Assembly: GCA_964471825.1 (NCBI GenBank)
Contig: CAYYKD010000002.1
Span: 1 to 64,000, forward strand
DNA length: 64,000 bases
Source of the DNA: CAYYKD01 sp964471825
GTDB lineage: Bacteria > Spirochaetota > GWE2-31-10 > CAYYKD01
Reading direction: 5' to 3'
Shown here piece by piece: positions 52,969 through 63,020 of the stretch (position 1 is the stretch's first letter; each line of letters opens with the position of its first letter). Below the pieces are notes generated by a model that was not told the origin of the DNA, did no database searches, and was given only the letters and a program-made list of their open reading frames with translations. A program made the translations under genes and the position numbers.

Positions 52969-55000
52969 TCATGCACTTGGTAGTGTAATTGTAAATCTAC
53001 TACCTTTATTTATTGTACTTTCTGCACTGATTTTACCATTGTTTCGTTCAATGAATTCCTTGCATAGAAGAAGTCCCAGGCCTGATCCGTGTTCGTTTTC
53101 GGTACCTTTAGATGTGATAGAAGAGCCGGCATAAAATAATTTTGACAGGTTTTCCTCTGAGATTCCTAAGCCGTTATCATCTACAGTTATAAGTGCTAAA
53201 TCATTTTTCTGCTCAGCATTTAATATAACCCTACCTCCTCTGTGTGTAAATTTTATTGCATTGTTGATAAGATTGATTAGTACAGTTTCAATCATATTTT
53301 TATCTGCCTTGATATAGATATTGTCACTTAGGTCACAATTCAGTTTAATATTTTTCTGAATAGCATTGTTATTTGTTATCAATATTGCATTTTCAATTAT
53401 TTTTTTTACATTAATCTTTTCTGTAGATATTGATATGTTTCCATTCTGTGCATTTGCCCATTTTAAAAGATTAATTAAAAGCTCATATGTTTGAACCGCA
53501 GTATCCTTTATANNNNNNNNNNTATTTAATGTTAGTTCCGATCTGCTCCTTATCGTTTAATTCATAACTCAAAAATAATATATCAGAGAATCCGATTATG
53601 GAATGAAATGCATTTTTTAAATCATGTGCAATAATTGACAGAAATTTATCCTTAGTTGTGTTTAACTCTTTTAGTATTGCTTCATTGTTTTTTATATCTG
53701 TTATGTCACTGATAGTTCCTATTACACCAATAATATTATTTTCACCGTCATACAAAGGTATGCTCCGATCGACAGCCCATCCGGAATTGCCTGTTTCCGG
53801 AATATAAAATTGAAATGTAATTGGATCAGGTGTTTTACCCTCTAAGGCTTCATGAAGAGTTTTTATTACCCCTTTCTCATCAAGAAAGTTAAAAATATCA
53901 CTTGGGTATTTTCCAATAATATTTGTTGATTTAATTCCTGTAAATTTTTCCATAAATGGATTCCAGACTTTAATCTTTAAATTAATATCGTAGACTACAA
54001 TTCCTTCCTTTACGCTATCAATAATACTTGCATTAAATGTGTTTTGGTTTTGTAACTCAAGTTCAACTTGTTTCTTTGCTGTGATATCGTGAAATGATAT
54101 TACAATGTGTTCATTATCGTTAAAATTTAGAGGTGATATACTAAAACTAACCCACATAATATTTTCTAGAGATGACTTGTCTTTTTTTATAATTGACTCT
54201 CTGTTTGTGATACCTTGTTTTGTGCTAAATACTTCTTTGATAGAATTAAAAAAGGAGCAGTTGATACATTCATCACTATTTCCACAACCGGCATCGTTTA
54301 GTAATCTATTGGTACAGCCGAAAAAATCACCACATAGTTTGTAAACTACGCTGTCGATTTCCTTCTTAAATATTTTTAGTGCAAAGTTATTTGCAAGTAT
54401 AATTTTATATTCTCTATTAACTACAAACATACCGACAGGAGAGTTAGAAAGAATTGACATTAGATTATTCTTCTGAACTTGCAGGTCCTCTTGTATCTGT
54501 TTGCGTTCTTGTATTTCCTCTGATAAGATTTTATTAGTTATAATTAATTCGTGAGTCTTTTCTTCAACCATTTTTTCAAGCGAATTATTAAGTTCGATTA
54601 TTTTAAGCTCGTTAGTTTTTTTTTGTGATATTTCGGTAAACTCAACTGCAATTGTATTCTCTTTTATTTTAAAGACTCTTACCGAAAAATACCCTTTGAT
54701 AACTTTATCACTATATTGTATTTCAAAATCTTGAACCGGAAGTTCTGATTTGGCGATTTTTTTATACATATCAGGTAAGTGGGTTTTTTGTAATTCAGGA
54801 AAAGCTTCAGTTATTTCCTTGCCAACTAAATTTTTATGTTCTATCCCGATCAGTTTATCTGCGATCTTATTTGCTGCAGTAAAAATTAATTTTTCGCCAT
54901 GTAGAATATAGAAATAAAAACCAGATGGTGAGTGGTCTACAATGCTTTGAAATAGCTCATCTCTACTAATGTTTGATGTCATACTCATACTTATACTCAT
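52969..55000 (-). CDS. PAS-domain sensor histidine kinase, spanning a 10-N placeholder
   Basis: This is an approximately 670-residue soluble histidine kinase. There are three PAS-type domains (near residues 10-125, 175-310 with a Cys cluster CTNRLLNDAGCGNSDECINC, and 315-430), then the H-box AHDLKNAFHSIIGF, and the ATPase with N-box NLINNAIKFTHRG, G1 DDNGLGI and G2 GSGLGLLL. The N run at 53513-53522 is not real: joining the flanks directly restores the frame (NIKYIKDTAVQTYE) with the spacing the family has. No receiver domain is present and no response regulator gene is adjacent. Multiple ATG codons lie near 55000; the first is used. Confidence 0.87.
53513..53522. other. Assembly gap (10 N placeholder)
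   Basis: The coding frames on either side join only if the true gap is a multiple of three, and direct abutment gives an expected kinase sequence, so the correct length is probably zero. Confidence 0.99.
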
Positions 55001-55104
55001 AATAAATATACTAATATAATCAATAAAAAATGCAAGTCATTTTTATTTTATTTTTTGTTTGTTGAATAAGATTGTGTAAATAAGATTGGTGTCGGGGGGG
55101 GATT

Positions 55105-56472
55105 TTAGAAGTTGAATTTAATGTCTGCTCCGAACACAACTTCTTTAGTACCAAGCTGTGGAATAAAAAACTCAAGTCCCTTAACACCGATCTCAAATTC
55201 AATCGGTCCAAAGTGTAATCCTATTCCAACAGAAAGCGATGGTATATTTGATCTTGTGTTATAGCTGAACGCGATCCTCATCGGTGCTGCGAACCAATCA
55301 TAGCTAGGCTTAAATTCTAAGCCGATAGCAACATTCACAGTAACAGGTTCCATGTAGAGTAGTCGATGAAAATCACCTACAGACACATCGAGAGCGATTA
55401 ACATAAGCTCAGGGTTTTTAAATGGTGTAAATCCAATCCCCGCTCTAAATGCTGTTGCGGGCATTAGTCCTACTGATACATTAGTTTTAGTTCCGGAAAA
55501 TATACCTGTCATCTGAGTAGGCATTTCAGTAATAGGTGCATCGATATTTATTTTTGAAGATTGGGCTTCCGGCAAAGCCATAAATCCTAAATCTGTTATA
55601 GCAAAACCTACTTTAAAAAACTTTTTTATTTGAATTAAAAACCCCAGATCAACTCCAAGACCGAATCCTCCATTAGCATTGTATCCATTAAGAACTCCTG
55701 TATATGATCCCAGTCCTGTCAAAGGTCCACCGGCTATGATTGTCCCTTTCATAGAGACTCCGGGCATCATTACACCATTTCCAGTGTCAATAGCATGAAG
55801 TTTTCCTTCTTGAATGTTAAATTGAGCATATAATAATGGAATATATGCATGCAGGCTCATTCCTATGAATACAGCTTCAACAGGTAATTCCTTTTCGATA
55901 AATGAAGCTCGGGTGCTAAGGCTAACATTTAAATCTACATATGACATTAGAATTGAGTTCATTTTAAATGTACTCGGTGTTCTTATGTCTAACTCTTTTA
56001 GTAGAATATTATAGAAATTTTTATCAATTATATTCATTGAGTATGTTTTTGAATATAATGAGACGCCGATAGCAAATTTTTTATATTTGAAGTATGACAT
56101 GAAATTAAGCATAGAAATATCAAATCCAAAGTCAGTACCGTGCGTAGGGATCTTTGATAAGAATGAGTCGACAAATGTACTCTGTGAAATGTTTATATTA
56201 CTTCCGGTTTGTGTTAGTGCCTTTAGAATGTCATCGGTTGATGTAAAATTCATATAGACTCTTAGACCAAAAGAACCAAAAATATTAAGCCCTGATTTCC
56301 GGTTTGTTGAGAATAGTCCGGCCGGATTATAGATTAGGGATTCAAATCCATCATCAACTGATCCATTTGCACCATTCCATGCCACACTTTCTGCTGTAGT
56401 TATAAAGGCCATACCTTTCAATGAGGAAGGTAATGTTATTATAAGAAATATTAAAAATATTGTTTTATTCAT
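55105..56472 (-). CDS. Outer-membrane beta-barrel protein, FadL/UPF0164-like
   Basis: This is an approximately 455-residue exported protein. A signal peptide (about 1-20, ending SLKGMA) is followed by ESVAWNGANGSVDDGFESLIYNPAGLF, the N-terminal pattern (small residues, then NPAGL) of FadL-like and UPF0164 outer-membrane proteins. Alternating hydrophobic strands continue to the C-terminus, which ends in Phe (DIKFNF), as barrels do. AAAGGA precedes ATG 56472. It is in an operon with the lipoprotein gene just upstream (14-base gap), suggesting a two-component envelope assembly. Confidence 0.75.
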   Translation of the reverse strand: MNKTIFLIFLIITLPSSLKGMAFITTAESVAWNGANGSVDDGFESLIYNPAGLFSTNRKSGLNIFGSFGLRVYMNFTSTDDILKALTQTGSNINISQSTFVDSFLSKIPTHGTDFGFDISMLNFMSYFKYKKFAIGVSLYSKTYSMNIIDKNFYNILLKELDIRTPSTFKMNSILMSYVDLNVSLSTRASFIEKELPVEAVFIGMSLHAYIPLLYAQFNIQEGKLHAIDTGNGVMMPGVSMKGTIIAGGPLTGLGSYTGVLNGYNANGGFGLGVDLGFLIQIKKFFKVGFAITDLGFMALPEAQSSKINIDAPITEMPTQMTGIFSGTKTNVSVGLMPATAFRAGIGFTPFKNPELMLIALDVSVGDFHRLLYMEPVTVNVAIGLEFKPSYDWFAAPMRIAFSYNTRSNIPSLSVGIGLHFGPIEFEIGVKGLEFFIPQLGTKEVVFGADIKFNF

Positions 56473-56486
56473 AAAGGTTCCTTTTA

Positions 56487-57707
56487 TCACAATAAATCCT
56501 CAAATGAAAGAGATGCTCCACCGGTAATACTTAAACCTATTTCAATGCTATCATTACCCGATATAAATAGTATATTACTTGCAGGCAATAGTTTTACAGT
56601 TAGCTCCATATTTACAGAACCGACGGATAATATATCATAAGTTGTTGCTATGGTTGTAGTAGAGTTAGTATAATCTGATGCATAACCAAAGTCAGGTGAA
56701 GGACCTATCAGATTTCGATATGAAATTGTACCTCGTGGAACTAATGCTGTTGAACTGTTATTTTTATCTACTAAGATCAGATCACTGGTAAGATCACTTG
56801 CTGTAAATGATGGTACCAGTGCCATATCAACAGGTAGCTTACTTTTAAAGTCAAAAATTAAGCCAAAAGGTTTGAGTTTAGTTATAAATGCAGATAACAT
56901 ACTTAGCGGTAGGTTTTGAGAAGGGACTGTAAATACATCGATTGTGTTATCGATAGTGCATGCTATCTCAAAAGAGTTGCCGATAGCAAATTTTGCGTTA
57001 AGATTAATAACATATCCTTCAACATCATCAAACGGGTAAACTGCCCATGCGTCTTCAGTATTGTCTTTAAGTGCTACTTCAAAAGTTTCTATATTGATAT
57101 TATCATAGTCTGCTGTCAGATCCCCTCCAAAGCTGAAATAATAGTCATTAGAAGGGTTTGGAAAGTTTGTTGAGACAAAAATTAGTTCATTATTTAATAC
57201 ATCTCTTACCGGATTTGTGAAAATGACAGTTTGACCGTCAATAACAACTCTTGTTACTGCAATCTGTTTTGGACTCATAGGTAGTTTTACTGTTGGAGAA
57301 TTTAGTTTAGCTAGTGACATTCTTAAATAAATCTTCGTATCAGTTGATCTGAATCCTTTTACGGAGATGTCATCAGTACCATCAGAATCAAGATCTGTTG
57401 GGAATCCATTTACAGGGATTGCACCAAAACTGCTGCCCATTTCATCAGTTAAATCTTCCGGCTGCGGCCAAAACTGAAAAGATTTATTTTCCCCGATTAT
57501 TACATTTATATCTGATATTGTAACATTTCCAATTGTATCTTCAAGATTTTGAGATATTTTCATTACGGGGACAGTTATTTTATTATCCCAGCTTGGCGGC
57601 TTGACACCTTTTCCAACGACATCAATATAACTTAATAGAGAACATGAAGATATAATTGTTATTATCACAGTAAAAATAAACAATCCGTATATTAGCCCTT
57701 TTTTCAT
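56487..57707 (-). CDS. Putative lipoprotein paired with barrel protein
   Basis: This is a 406-residue exported protein. The signal peptide has the lipobox IISSC, giving a lipidated Cys near residue 22. The rest appears to be beta-rich repeated modules (VTISDINVIIGENKSFQ, VARVVIDGQTVIFTNPV-like, FEVALKDN) with no motif I recognise. Start ATG 57707 has GAGG upstream. It is 14 bases upstream of the FadL-like gene, implying a shared role at the outer membrane. Confidence 0.7.
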   Translation of the reverse strand: MKKGLIYGLFIFTVIITIISSCSLLSYIDVVGKGVKPPSWDNKITVPVMKISQNLEDTIGNVTISDINVIIGENKSFQFWPQPEDLTDEMGSSFGAIPVNGFPTDLDSDGTDDISVKGFRSTDTKIYLRMSLAKLNSPTVKLPMSPKQIAVTRVVIDGQTVIFTNPVRDVLNNELIFVSTNFPNPSNDYYFSFGGDLTADYDNINIETFEVALKDNTEDAWAVYPFDDVEGYVINLNAKFAIGNSFEIACTIDNTIDVFTVPSQNLPLSMLSAFITKLKPFGLIFDFKSKLPVDMALVPSFTASDLTSDLILVDKNNSSTALVPRGTISYRNLIGPSPDFGYASDYTNSTTTIATTYDILSVGSVNMELTVKLLPASNILFISGNDSIEIGLSITGGASLSFEDLL

Positions 57708-57768
57708 TATTAACCTCAATATATATTATATCAGCAAATTCTTAATTAACAACCAAAATAGAAAAAAA

Positions 57769-58077
57769 TCACACTTTAAGATTTTTCATGATTTCTTTAA
57801 ATTCAGAACCCGGTTTAAAATAAGGAATTGCGTGTTTTTTCATTTTTACTGTTTCGTTTGTACGCGGATTTCTAGCTATTTTTTCAGCTCTAACTTTGTG
57901 TTTAAAAGTACCAAATCCTCTAAGCTCTATGCTTTCACCTTTACCGGTATACTCCTTGATAATTTCAAAAAATGTATTAATAATTAGAGCTATTTCCTGG
58001 TTTTCAATATTATACTCAATCAGATCTTCACGGATTATCTTCTCTCGTATTTCGCTTACTAAATCTGCCTTTGTCAT
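57769..58077 (-). CDS. HU/IHF family DNA-binding protein
   Basis: This is a 102-residue histone-like protein. The DNA-wrapping beta-arm signature is IELRGFGTFKHKVRAEKIARNPRTNE, and the N-terminal helices KADLVSEIREKI are as in HU. It bends and compacts DNA. It faces a structured 305-bp intergenic region with inverted repeats. Confidence 0.93.
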   Translation of the reverse strand: MTKADLVSEIREKIIREDLIEYNIENQEIALIINTFFEIIKEYTGKGESIELRGFGTFKHKVRAEKIARNPRTNETVKMKKHAIPYFKPGSEFKEIMKNLKV

Positions 58078-58382
58078 TCCTGCTCCTTCATTTAACTGAT
58101 ATTCAATTATTTCATCGGTTTTTTTTTATATAAAAAAAAGGAATAATAAAAATATTCCGGTATTATTTGATTAATAACCAAATAATAACCCGAATTTCGA
58201 TTTTAAGTGTTCACGATTATTCGCGAACTAAAGTGAGGTAAATTGGCTTGTTAACCCGGTTTTATTAAAATAAAATAGTTTAAATTAGTGAAATATTAAG
58301 TTTATTGCTTTTAAAGTTGTAATTCGAATTTCGGGTTAATAAGTATTGAATTTTAGTTTTAAATTGTTTAGTATGCTAATAT
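58078..58382. other. Divergent intergenic region with inverted repeats
   Basis: Between the HU gene and the MobA-like gene are a long-spaced inverted repeat (AACCCGAATTTCGA 58187-58200 with TCGAATTTCGGGTT 58324-58337, one mismatch) and a compact palindrome (GTTCACGA 58209-58216 with TCGCGAAC 58221-58228, one mismatch). No gene is seen. Possible operators. Confidence 0.55.
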
Positions 58383-58937
58383 ATGAGTGAAAATTTTTAT
58401 ATAGGGATATTAAATGGCGGCAGAAGTATAAGAATGGGTAATCCAAAAAGCATGATAATTCATGATGGGCTAACTTTTGCAGAGATTATAATCAATGAGT
58501 GTTTAAAAGTAACTGAGATGTCATTTTTTATTGGAAATAGTCAGCTTCCAAGCAAACTTGAAGATAGAAGAATACCTGATAGTTATTCTATAGGTCCAAT
58601 TGGCGGATTTAGAAGTGCATATAATTTCTATTCCGGTAATTGGGTAATTTTAGCAGTTGACATGCCATTAATAGATGTATTGTTAATCAGTGGGTTAATA
58701 GAGGTTTCATTGATTTCCGGATATTGTATTCCATTTAATAAAAGACTTTCATTTTTTGAGCCGCTATGTGCAGGGTATTCTGGCGAAGTTATGAAACTTA
58801 TTGCCTCCTCAGGCAAAAGTTCTATTCAGAGCATAATTAAGGAACATAATCTGGAAGGAGACGGTAGTTTCTTTGAAAAACATAGAAATAAAATCATCAG
58901 TTTTAATACTGAGTCAGAGTTGAGATATCTAAAGTGA
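58383..58937 (+). CDS. MobA-like nucleotidyltransferase
   Basis: This is a 184-residue protein of the NTP_transf_3 (MobA/MocA) family. The nucleotide-binding loop is LNGGRSIRMGNPK (10-22) and the metal-binding Asp is in ILAVDMPLI. MobA attaches GMP to molybdopterin. No other molybdenum-cofactor gene lies in this window, so a different nucleotidyl transfer is possible. There is no ribosome binding site before ATG 58383. It overlaps the end of the convergent gene by 9 bp. Confidence 0.78.
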   Translation: MSENFYIGILNGGRSIRMGNPKSMIIHDGLTFAEIIINECLKVTEMSFFIGNSQLPSKLEDRRIPDSYSIGPIGGFRSAYNFYSGNWVILAVDMPLIDVLLISGLIEVSLISGYCIPFNKRLSFFEPLCAGYSGEVMKLIASSGKSSIQSIIKEHNLEGDGSFFEKHRNKIISFNTESELRYLK

Positions 58938-59798
58938 TTTAATGATGAATCTTCTTGCTCTTGATGTAAATTCTTTTCTAATTGAAATAATTGTTGTTTT
59001 TAGTTCATCTGTTAGAGCAGTCGCTTCTTGCTGACTTTTTGCATCTTTAATTTTTGATGCATACATTAGATTTATTGATTTCTCTTTTTCAGAGTATCTT
59101 TCAAGCAAATTCCATAGGAGATTTTCTGATGTTTTATCTAATTTACTATAGATTCTTATCCATAATTTTTCATAGAAATCTTTATCTTCAATAATAAATT
59201 TTTCTGCAAGAAATACACCCTCTTTAGTAGTTTGTAAAGAATCATAACCTATCATCATTTCCAAAATATTTTCTACAACATCAATTCTATCATTTTTTAC
59301 TGAAACAGTATTTTTAGATTTTAATTGAGGGTCATCAGGGATGTTTTGTGTCAAAAGCGATAGATTCTTAATTAAGCTAAGTTTAGTGATATACAGATCT
59401 TCTGAAGTTGACTTCTTGTAATAAATGACTTTTTCTGTTAATTTGATCAGATTTACCCTATCCATCGAGCCGTCATTTTTTATCAATAATATTAGTGAGT
59501 ATGAATCCCCTGAAGGGTAGTTTGTCTTGATTATATATTCAATATTGGAGATATTGACATCATAGATTTTATCGTCAGTTAATAGTGATACCTTTTTTAA
59601 GTCTAGATATATTAGAGAACCTTTTAAAATTGTGCCATCCTTAAGCACAATATTTTCTGAAAAAAGAAAATTAGTCATAAGAATGAATGTTAAAATAGAA
59701 GTAAGTTTTATGATAAACATTCTTTTACAAAAATTATGGTTTTTGTAATGAGATCGTTCAATAATTAATTTTAACATATTTCGGATAATATTACTCAT
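58929..59798 (-). CDS. Putative exported protein
   Basis: This is an approximately 289-residue protein that I do not recognise by name. A hydrophobic signal (MFIIKLTSILTFILMTNFLF) ends before SENIVLKDGTILKG, so the mature protein is probably periplasmic. The start is uncertain: ATG 59798 overlaps the stop of the upstream gene (coupled), while ATG 59720 begins directly at the signal peptide and may be correct. Repeated K-D-G type beta hairpins follow. The C-terminal half is charged and helical. Confidence 0.6.
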   Translation of the reverse strand: MSNIIRNMLKLIIERSHYKNHNFCKRMFIIKLTSILTFILMTNFLFSENIVLKDGTILKGSLIYLDLKKVSLLTDDKIYDVNISNIEYIIKTNYPSGDSYSLILLIKNDGSMDRVNLIKLTEKVIYYKKSTSEDLYITKLSLIKNLSLLTQNIPDDPQLKSKNTVSVKNDRIDVVENILEMMIGYDSLQTTKEGVFLAEKFIIEDKDFYEKLWIRIYSKLDKTSENLLWNLLERYSEKEKSINLMYASKIKDAKSQQEATALTDELKTTIISIRKEFTSRARRFIIKSL

Positions 59799-60318
59799 CA
59801 TTATTTTTACCGCGATAAAACAGTAAAAATAAACCAAATAGTATTATCATTATTGGAATGAGCAGGAAAACAAAATCTCTAAATTCAAAGTTGAAAATAT
59901 TTAAAGAAAAAAGCTGTAGAACAATACTCATTATAAGAATAAATATACCGGGTATTATTGTTGCCGGATTTTTACTTGATGATATACAATAATAGATAAT
60001 TAAACTCAGTGCAGGAGAGATGCCAAGTAGCGGCCAAAACATGTTTAGACTTATTGATTTCTTGAATACCAGTAATAACAATAGAAGTAGTGATGTTCCA
60101 ATCAATGTTATTCCCGGAATAACCAACTTCTTTGATTTTTTTAAAACTATAGTTCTTATCATCAATTCAATGCCGGGAAGCATAATTAACCCGATTACTA
60201 CATAGATCATTGTATGTCTTAGCAAGAATTTTAAAAGAAATAATGTCCCGATAAGAATTATATAAATCCCAATTAATTTTTGACGGAATCCTTTAGGGAT
60301 AGTTAAATTTTCTTCCAT
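59791..60318 (-). CDS. Membrane protein, about six helices
   Basis: This is a 175-residue protein of unknown function with six hydrophobic helices in three similar pairs (IYIILIGTLFLLKFLL, PGITLIGTSLLLLLLLVF, PGIFILIMSIVLQLFSL), the DUF5668/LiaF-like transmembrane pattern. It is probably an inner-membrane sensor or scaffold. It ends overlapping the start of the next gene. Confidence 0.7.
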   Translation of the reverse strand: MEENLTIPKGFRQKLIGIYIILIGTLFLLKFLLRHTMIYVVIGLIMLPGIELMIRTIVLKKSKKLVIPGITLIGTSLLLLLLLVFKKSISLNMFWPLLGISPALSLIIYYCISSSKNPATIIPGIFILIMSIVLQLFSLNIFNFEFRDFVFLLIPIMIILFGLFLLFYRGKNNDE

Positions 60319-60356
60319 AATAATCTCCTGATATTTAATATTCTACTTTGATGCCC

Positions 60357-61643
60357 CTATATAGAATTTATCATATATAAAGGAAGCAATAACATTGCAA
60401 CTGCAGGGTTTATTCTTGTTGAACTATTTGATTCAATAGGATCGCTTATTCTTCTTGGCGTATCCGGGGACTCCGTTCCTATAACCATTTTTAAACTTAG
60501 AATTGCAGTTTTAATCATTCCATCATCCGGTTCTCTTGTTGTAAATAGTTGTACAAGTAAGCCCGGTAGTATGAATAGTTTAACAATAGGATTCTTACTA
60601 AGCTTGCCGGAGAGTTTTAGCAACTCGTAACTAATCGATGAGACTATCGGCATACCAACAAGTATATGAGACAATATAATAACAATTTTTTGTAAAAGAC
60701 TGCCGAGTTGATTGTGTTTGGCTTTTTTGAAAATGCCTCTAGCCCTCATATCATCTGATTTTTCTAAATTGTTGTTAAAAATGTAAAAATTCCCTGTGGA
60801 TTCTTTTGTATAGATTGATTGAACAAAGGTAATATCATCATTAGATTTAATTTTTTTAAAAAAGTTGTTCTCATATTCATATGTTGATACCTTGGCAGGG
60901 ATTGGCTGCAGATTGAGATACCAGTCCTGACTATTAAAATACAAATTAAAGAATGGAAAAATAATAACAGTTATAATAAAAACAATAAAAATAAAAGAAG
61001 TTCCACATCTCGGATGAAGTCTGGAATATTTTTTTACATTTTCAGTTGTAAGTTCGGCTCCATTTTCATATGTACTGATTGATTTATGTTCTGCTCCATG
61101 ATAACCGAATAACCTTCTTGCTTCCTTAAAAAAAGAAATCAGAGAAAGGTATATAAAGAAGAATACAAGTCTAATTACACCGGCAACAAGGTTGTAACCT
61201 AACGGGTTGCTATAGTCATCTAGTGATAAAAATTGTGTAAGATAATATGGCAAGCCTACAAAAATTAACATCCCAAACAGAAATGCTGTAACAAAAGTTA
61301 GAACGGTTGATAATGTGGAATTCGATGAAGAATTCTCTTCTGGGAAAGCAATGTCAGCAGACTTGTTTAAAATCTTCATCCCTATTATCATGCTTTCAAA
61401 AAAACCTGAAATTCCTCTTATAAATGGAAGACCTAGTACTTTTACTCTCTTCCCAAGTGAAACATAGTCAGTTTTTTCCTTATAAAATTCACCATCCGGC
61501 TTTTGAACAGTAAATGCATAGTTTGATGGTGCTCTCATCATCACACCCTCAATTAAAGCCTGACCACCATAAGCAAGGTTTTTTTCTTTTACTTCGTTTT
61601 TATTTTTATTATCATTGTTCACATCATTTATTTTTTTATTCAT
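60357..61643 (-). CDS. DUF1385 (YqhQ-like) membrane protein with an enlarged loop
   Basis: This is a 428-residue membrane protein. DUF1385 landmarks are present in order: YGGQALIEGVMMRAP, GYHGAEHKSISTYENG and HPRCGTSFIF. Relatives are usually near 300 residues. The surplus is a roughly 75-residue inserted loop between helices (about 230-300, WYLNLQPIPAKVS through MRARGIFKK). The function is unknown. Start ATG 61643 has GGGAG upstream. Confidence 0.85.
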   Translation of the reverse strand: MNKKINDVNNDNKNKNEVKEKNLAYGGQALIEGVMMRAPSNYAFTVQKPDGEFYKEKTDYVSLGKRVKVLGLPFIRGISGFFESMIIGMKILNKSADIAFPEENSSSNSTLSTVLTFVTAFLFGMLIFVGLPYYLTQFLSLDDYSNPLGYNLVAGVIRLVFFFIYLSLISFFKEARRLFGYHGAEHKSISTYENGAELTTENVKKYSRLHPRCGTSFIFIVFIITVIIFPFFNLYFNSQDWYLNLQPIPAKVSTYEYENNFFKKIKSNDDITFVQSIYTKESTGNFYIFNNNLEKSDDMRARGIFKKAKHNQLGSLLQKIVIILSHILVGMPIVSSISYELLKLSGKLSKNPIVKLFILPGLLVQLFTTREPDDGMIKTAILSLKMVIGTESPDTPRRISDPIESNSSTRINPAVAMLLLPLYMINSI

Positions 61644-61996
61644 CAATACTCCCATAAAATTTTATTATATTTGTGTTAATTTAATCGTTTTTTTTATTTT
61701 TAACAAGATAATTTTGGATTAATTACATTTTATTTCAATATTTACTCTAAGTATAACAAGTTCTATAGATCAAGAAATCATTGATGATTAGTACATTACC
61801 TATTTATACATCTATACATTTTATACTAACTGTGTATAAAAAAATATACACTTTGGTGTGTGTGATATTGGTTTTTACTAAGTGTAAAATACTTAAGTTT
61901 AATAACTACTTGATATTCATAATTATAAAAATCTGCTTTACAAATGGAATAATGTTTGCTATAATTTAGATATTGCGGATAATAAGGAGGATTTTT
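61644..61996. other. Intergenic region before the barrel gene
   Basis: This AT-rich region has two small hairpins (61832-61851 and 61873-61889) and a good promoter (61937-61965). A 62-codon hydrophobic frame at 61781-61969 has no ribosome binding site and overlaps the promoter; not called. Confidence 0.6.
61937..61965 (+). promoter_or_regulatory. Predicted promoter of barrel gene
   Basis: TTTACA (61937-61942), 17-base spacer, TATAAT (61960-61965). AAGGAGG precedes ATG 61997. Confidence 0.78.
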
Positions 61997-62770
61997 ATGA
62001 AAGCAATGAAAAAGATATTGATGGTATTGTTAATTGTTTCTGTGTCATTTACAGCGTTTGGTAAGTCTGATAAAAACTGGCTTCAGAAAGAGCTTGGTTT
62101 TAATATAGGCTTTGGTGGTTTTGCAAACACAACTAATCTCATGGGTCTTATTGAAAGCGGAAGAATGGCGACAGCAATGAATGAAGGTAAAGAATATGAC
62201 TTCCCGGGACTTAGTGATGAGCAAAAAACAGCATTTAACAATATGAGTAAAGCGATGGGGCAAGCTATGATAGTAGCTAATATATTAGCTTCTATGGAGT
62301 ATGCTCTAAAGGTTAGAATTACAGCAAATATATTTATTGCTGATATTGATGTGACTTTTCTACCCCTAGATGGAAGTTACAATGGTAGGTTTGATATCTC
62401 ATTAACAACAAGTGCAGGTATAAGAGCTCCATTTTTCTTAATGCCATATATTACGATAGGTGCAAACTTTCTTTTCAGTATATATCCTGAAGACTATAAG
62501 TCAATTGAGACATGGAAAGCATCATGGGGAGCTGCAGGAAGGTTTGTTTTTAGACCGGGTATCGTTGGTAGAGCAGGACTTGATATTAAACTTGGTAAGT
62601 TTGCAATTGGTGCATATTATCAATATACAGTTAAAGATTTTGAAGAATTTGGAACATTTTTTACATCGCTTTTAAATGATGCATATAGTGGTGACACAGC
62701 TAAAGCAGTTGGAGCAATCATGGGGTACCAAAGTAGATTTGGTGTTTCTCTGTTATTTTACTTATTCTAA
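61997..62770 (+). CDS. Outer-membrane beta-barrel-like protein
   Basis: This is a 257-residue exported protein. The signal peptide (about 1-22, ending FTAFG) is followed by a beta-rich protein: FNIGFGGFAN, KVRITANIFIADIDVTFLPL, FDISLTTSAGIRAP, ITIGANFLFS, GRAGLDIKLGKFAIGAYYQY, and a final strand ending in Phe (SLLFYLF). This is consistent with a small barrel. I do not recognise the family. It has a strong promoter and ribosome binding site, so it may be abundant. Confidence 0.72.
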   Translation: MKAMKKILMVLLIVSVSFTAFGKSDKNWLQKELGFNIGFGGFANTTNLMGLIESGRMATAMNEGKEYDFPGLSDEQKTAFNNMSKAMGQAMIVANILASMEYALKVRITANIFIADIDVTFLPLDGSYNGRFDISLTTSAGIRAPFFLMPYITIGANFLFSIYPEDYKSIETWKASWGAAGRFVFRPGIVGRAGLDIKLGKFAIGAYYQYTVKDFEEFGTFFTSLLNDAYSGDTAKAVGAIMGYQSRFGVSLLFYLF

Positions 62771-62787
62771 ACATATCTAGAATTATT

Positions 62788-62851
62788 GAACTGCTCTATA
62801 AAAGGGGCAGTTAAAATAGAACTGCTCTATAAAAGGGGCAGTTTTTTTTGT
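62788..62851 (+). terminator. Tandem-duplicated rho-independent terminator
   Basis: Two identical 25-base hairpin copies with an 8-bp stem (AACTGCTC with GGGCAGTT) lie at 62788-62812 and 62819-62843, period 31 bp; the second is followed by T8. This is a recent exact duplication. Confidence 0.85.
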
Positions 62852-63020
62852 ACTTATCGTTTTTTATATTAATTGTTTTTTATTATTAATTATTTGATTT
62901 AATCAATAATATTGTTTAATATCCTTTCTATTAAATGTTTTTGTTATTAAGTTAAATATATCAATTAGATTAATTCTTTTTTGAAGTGGGCTATAGGAAG
63001 TGAGTTATGGGATGTAGGTT

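Noticed and set aside
61781..61969. 62-codon hydrophobic frame before the barrel gene
   Set aside because: No ribosome binding site, very AT-rich, and it overlaps a good promoter.
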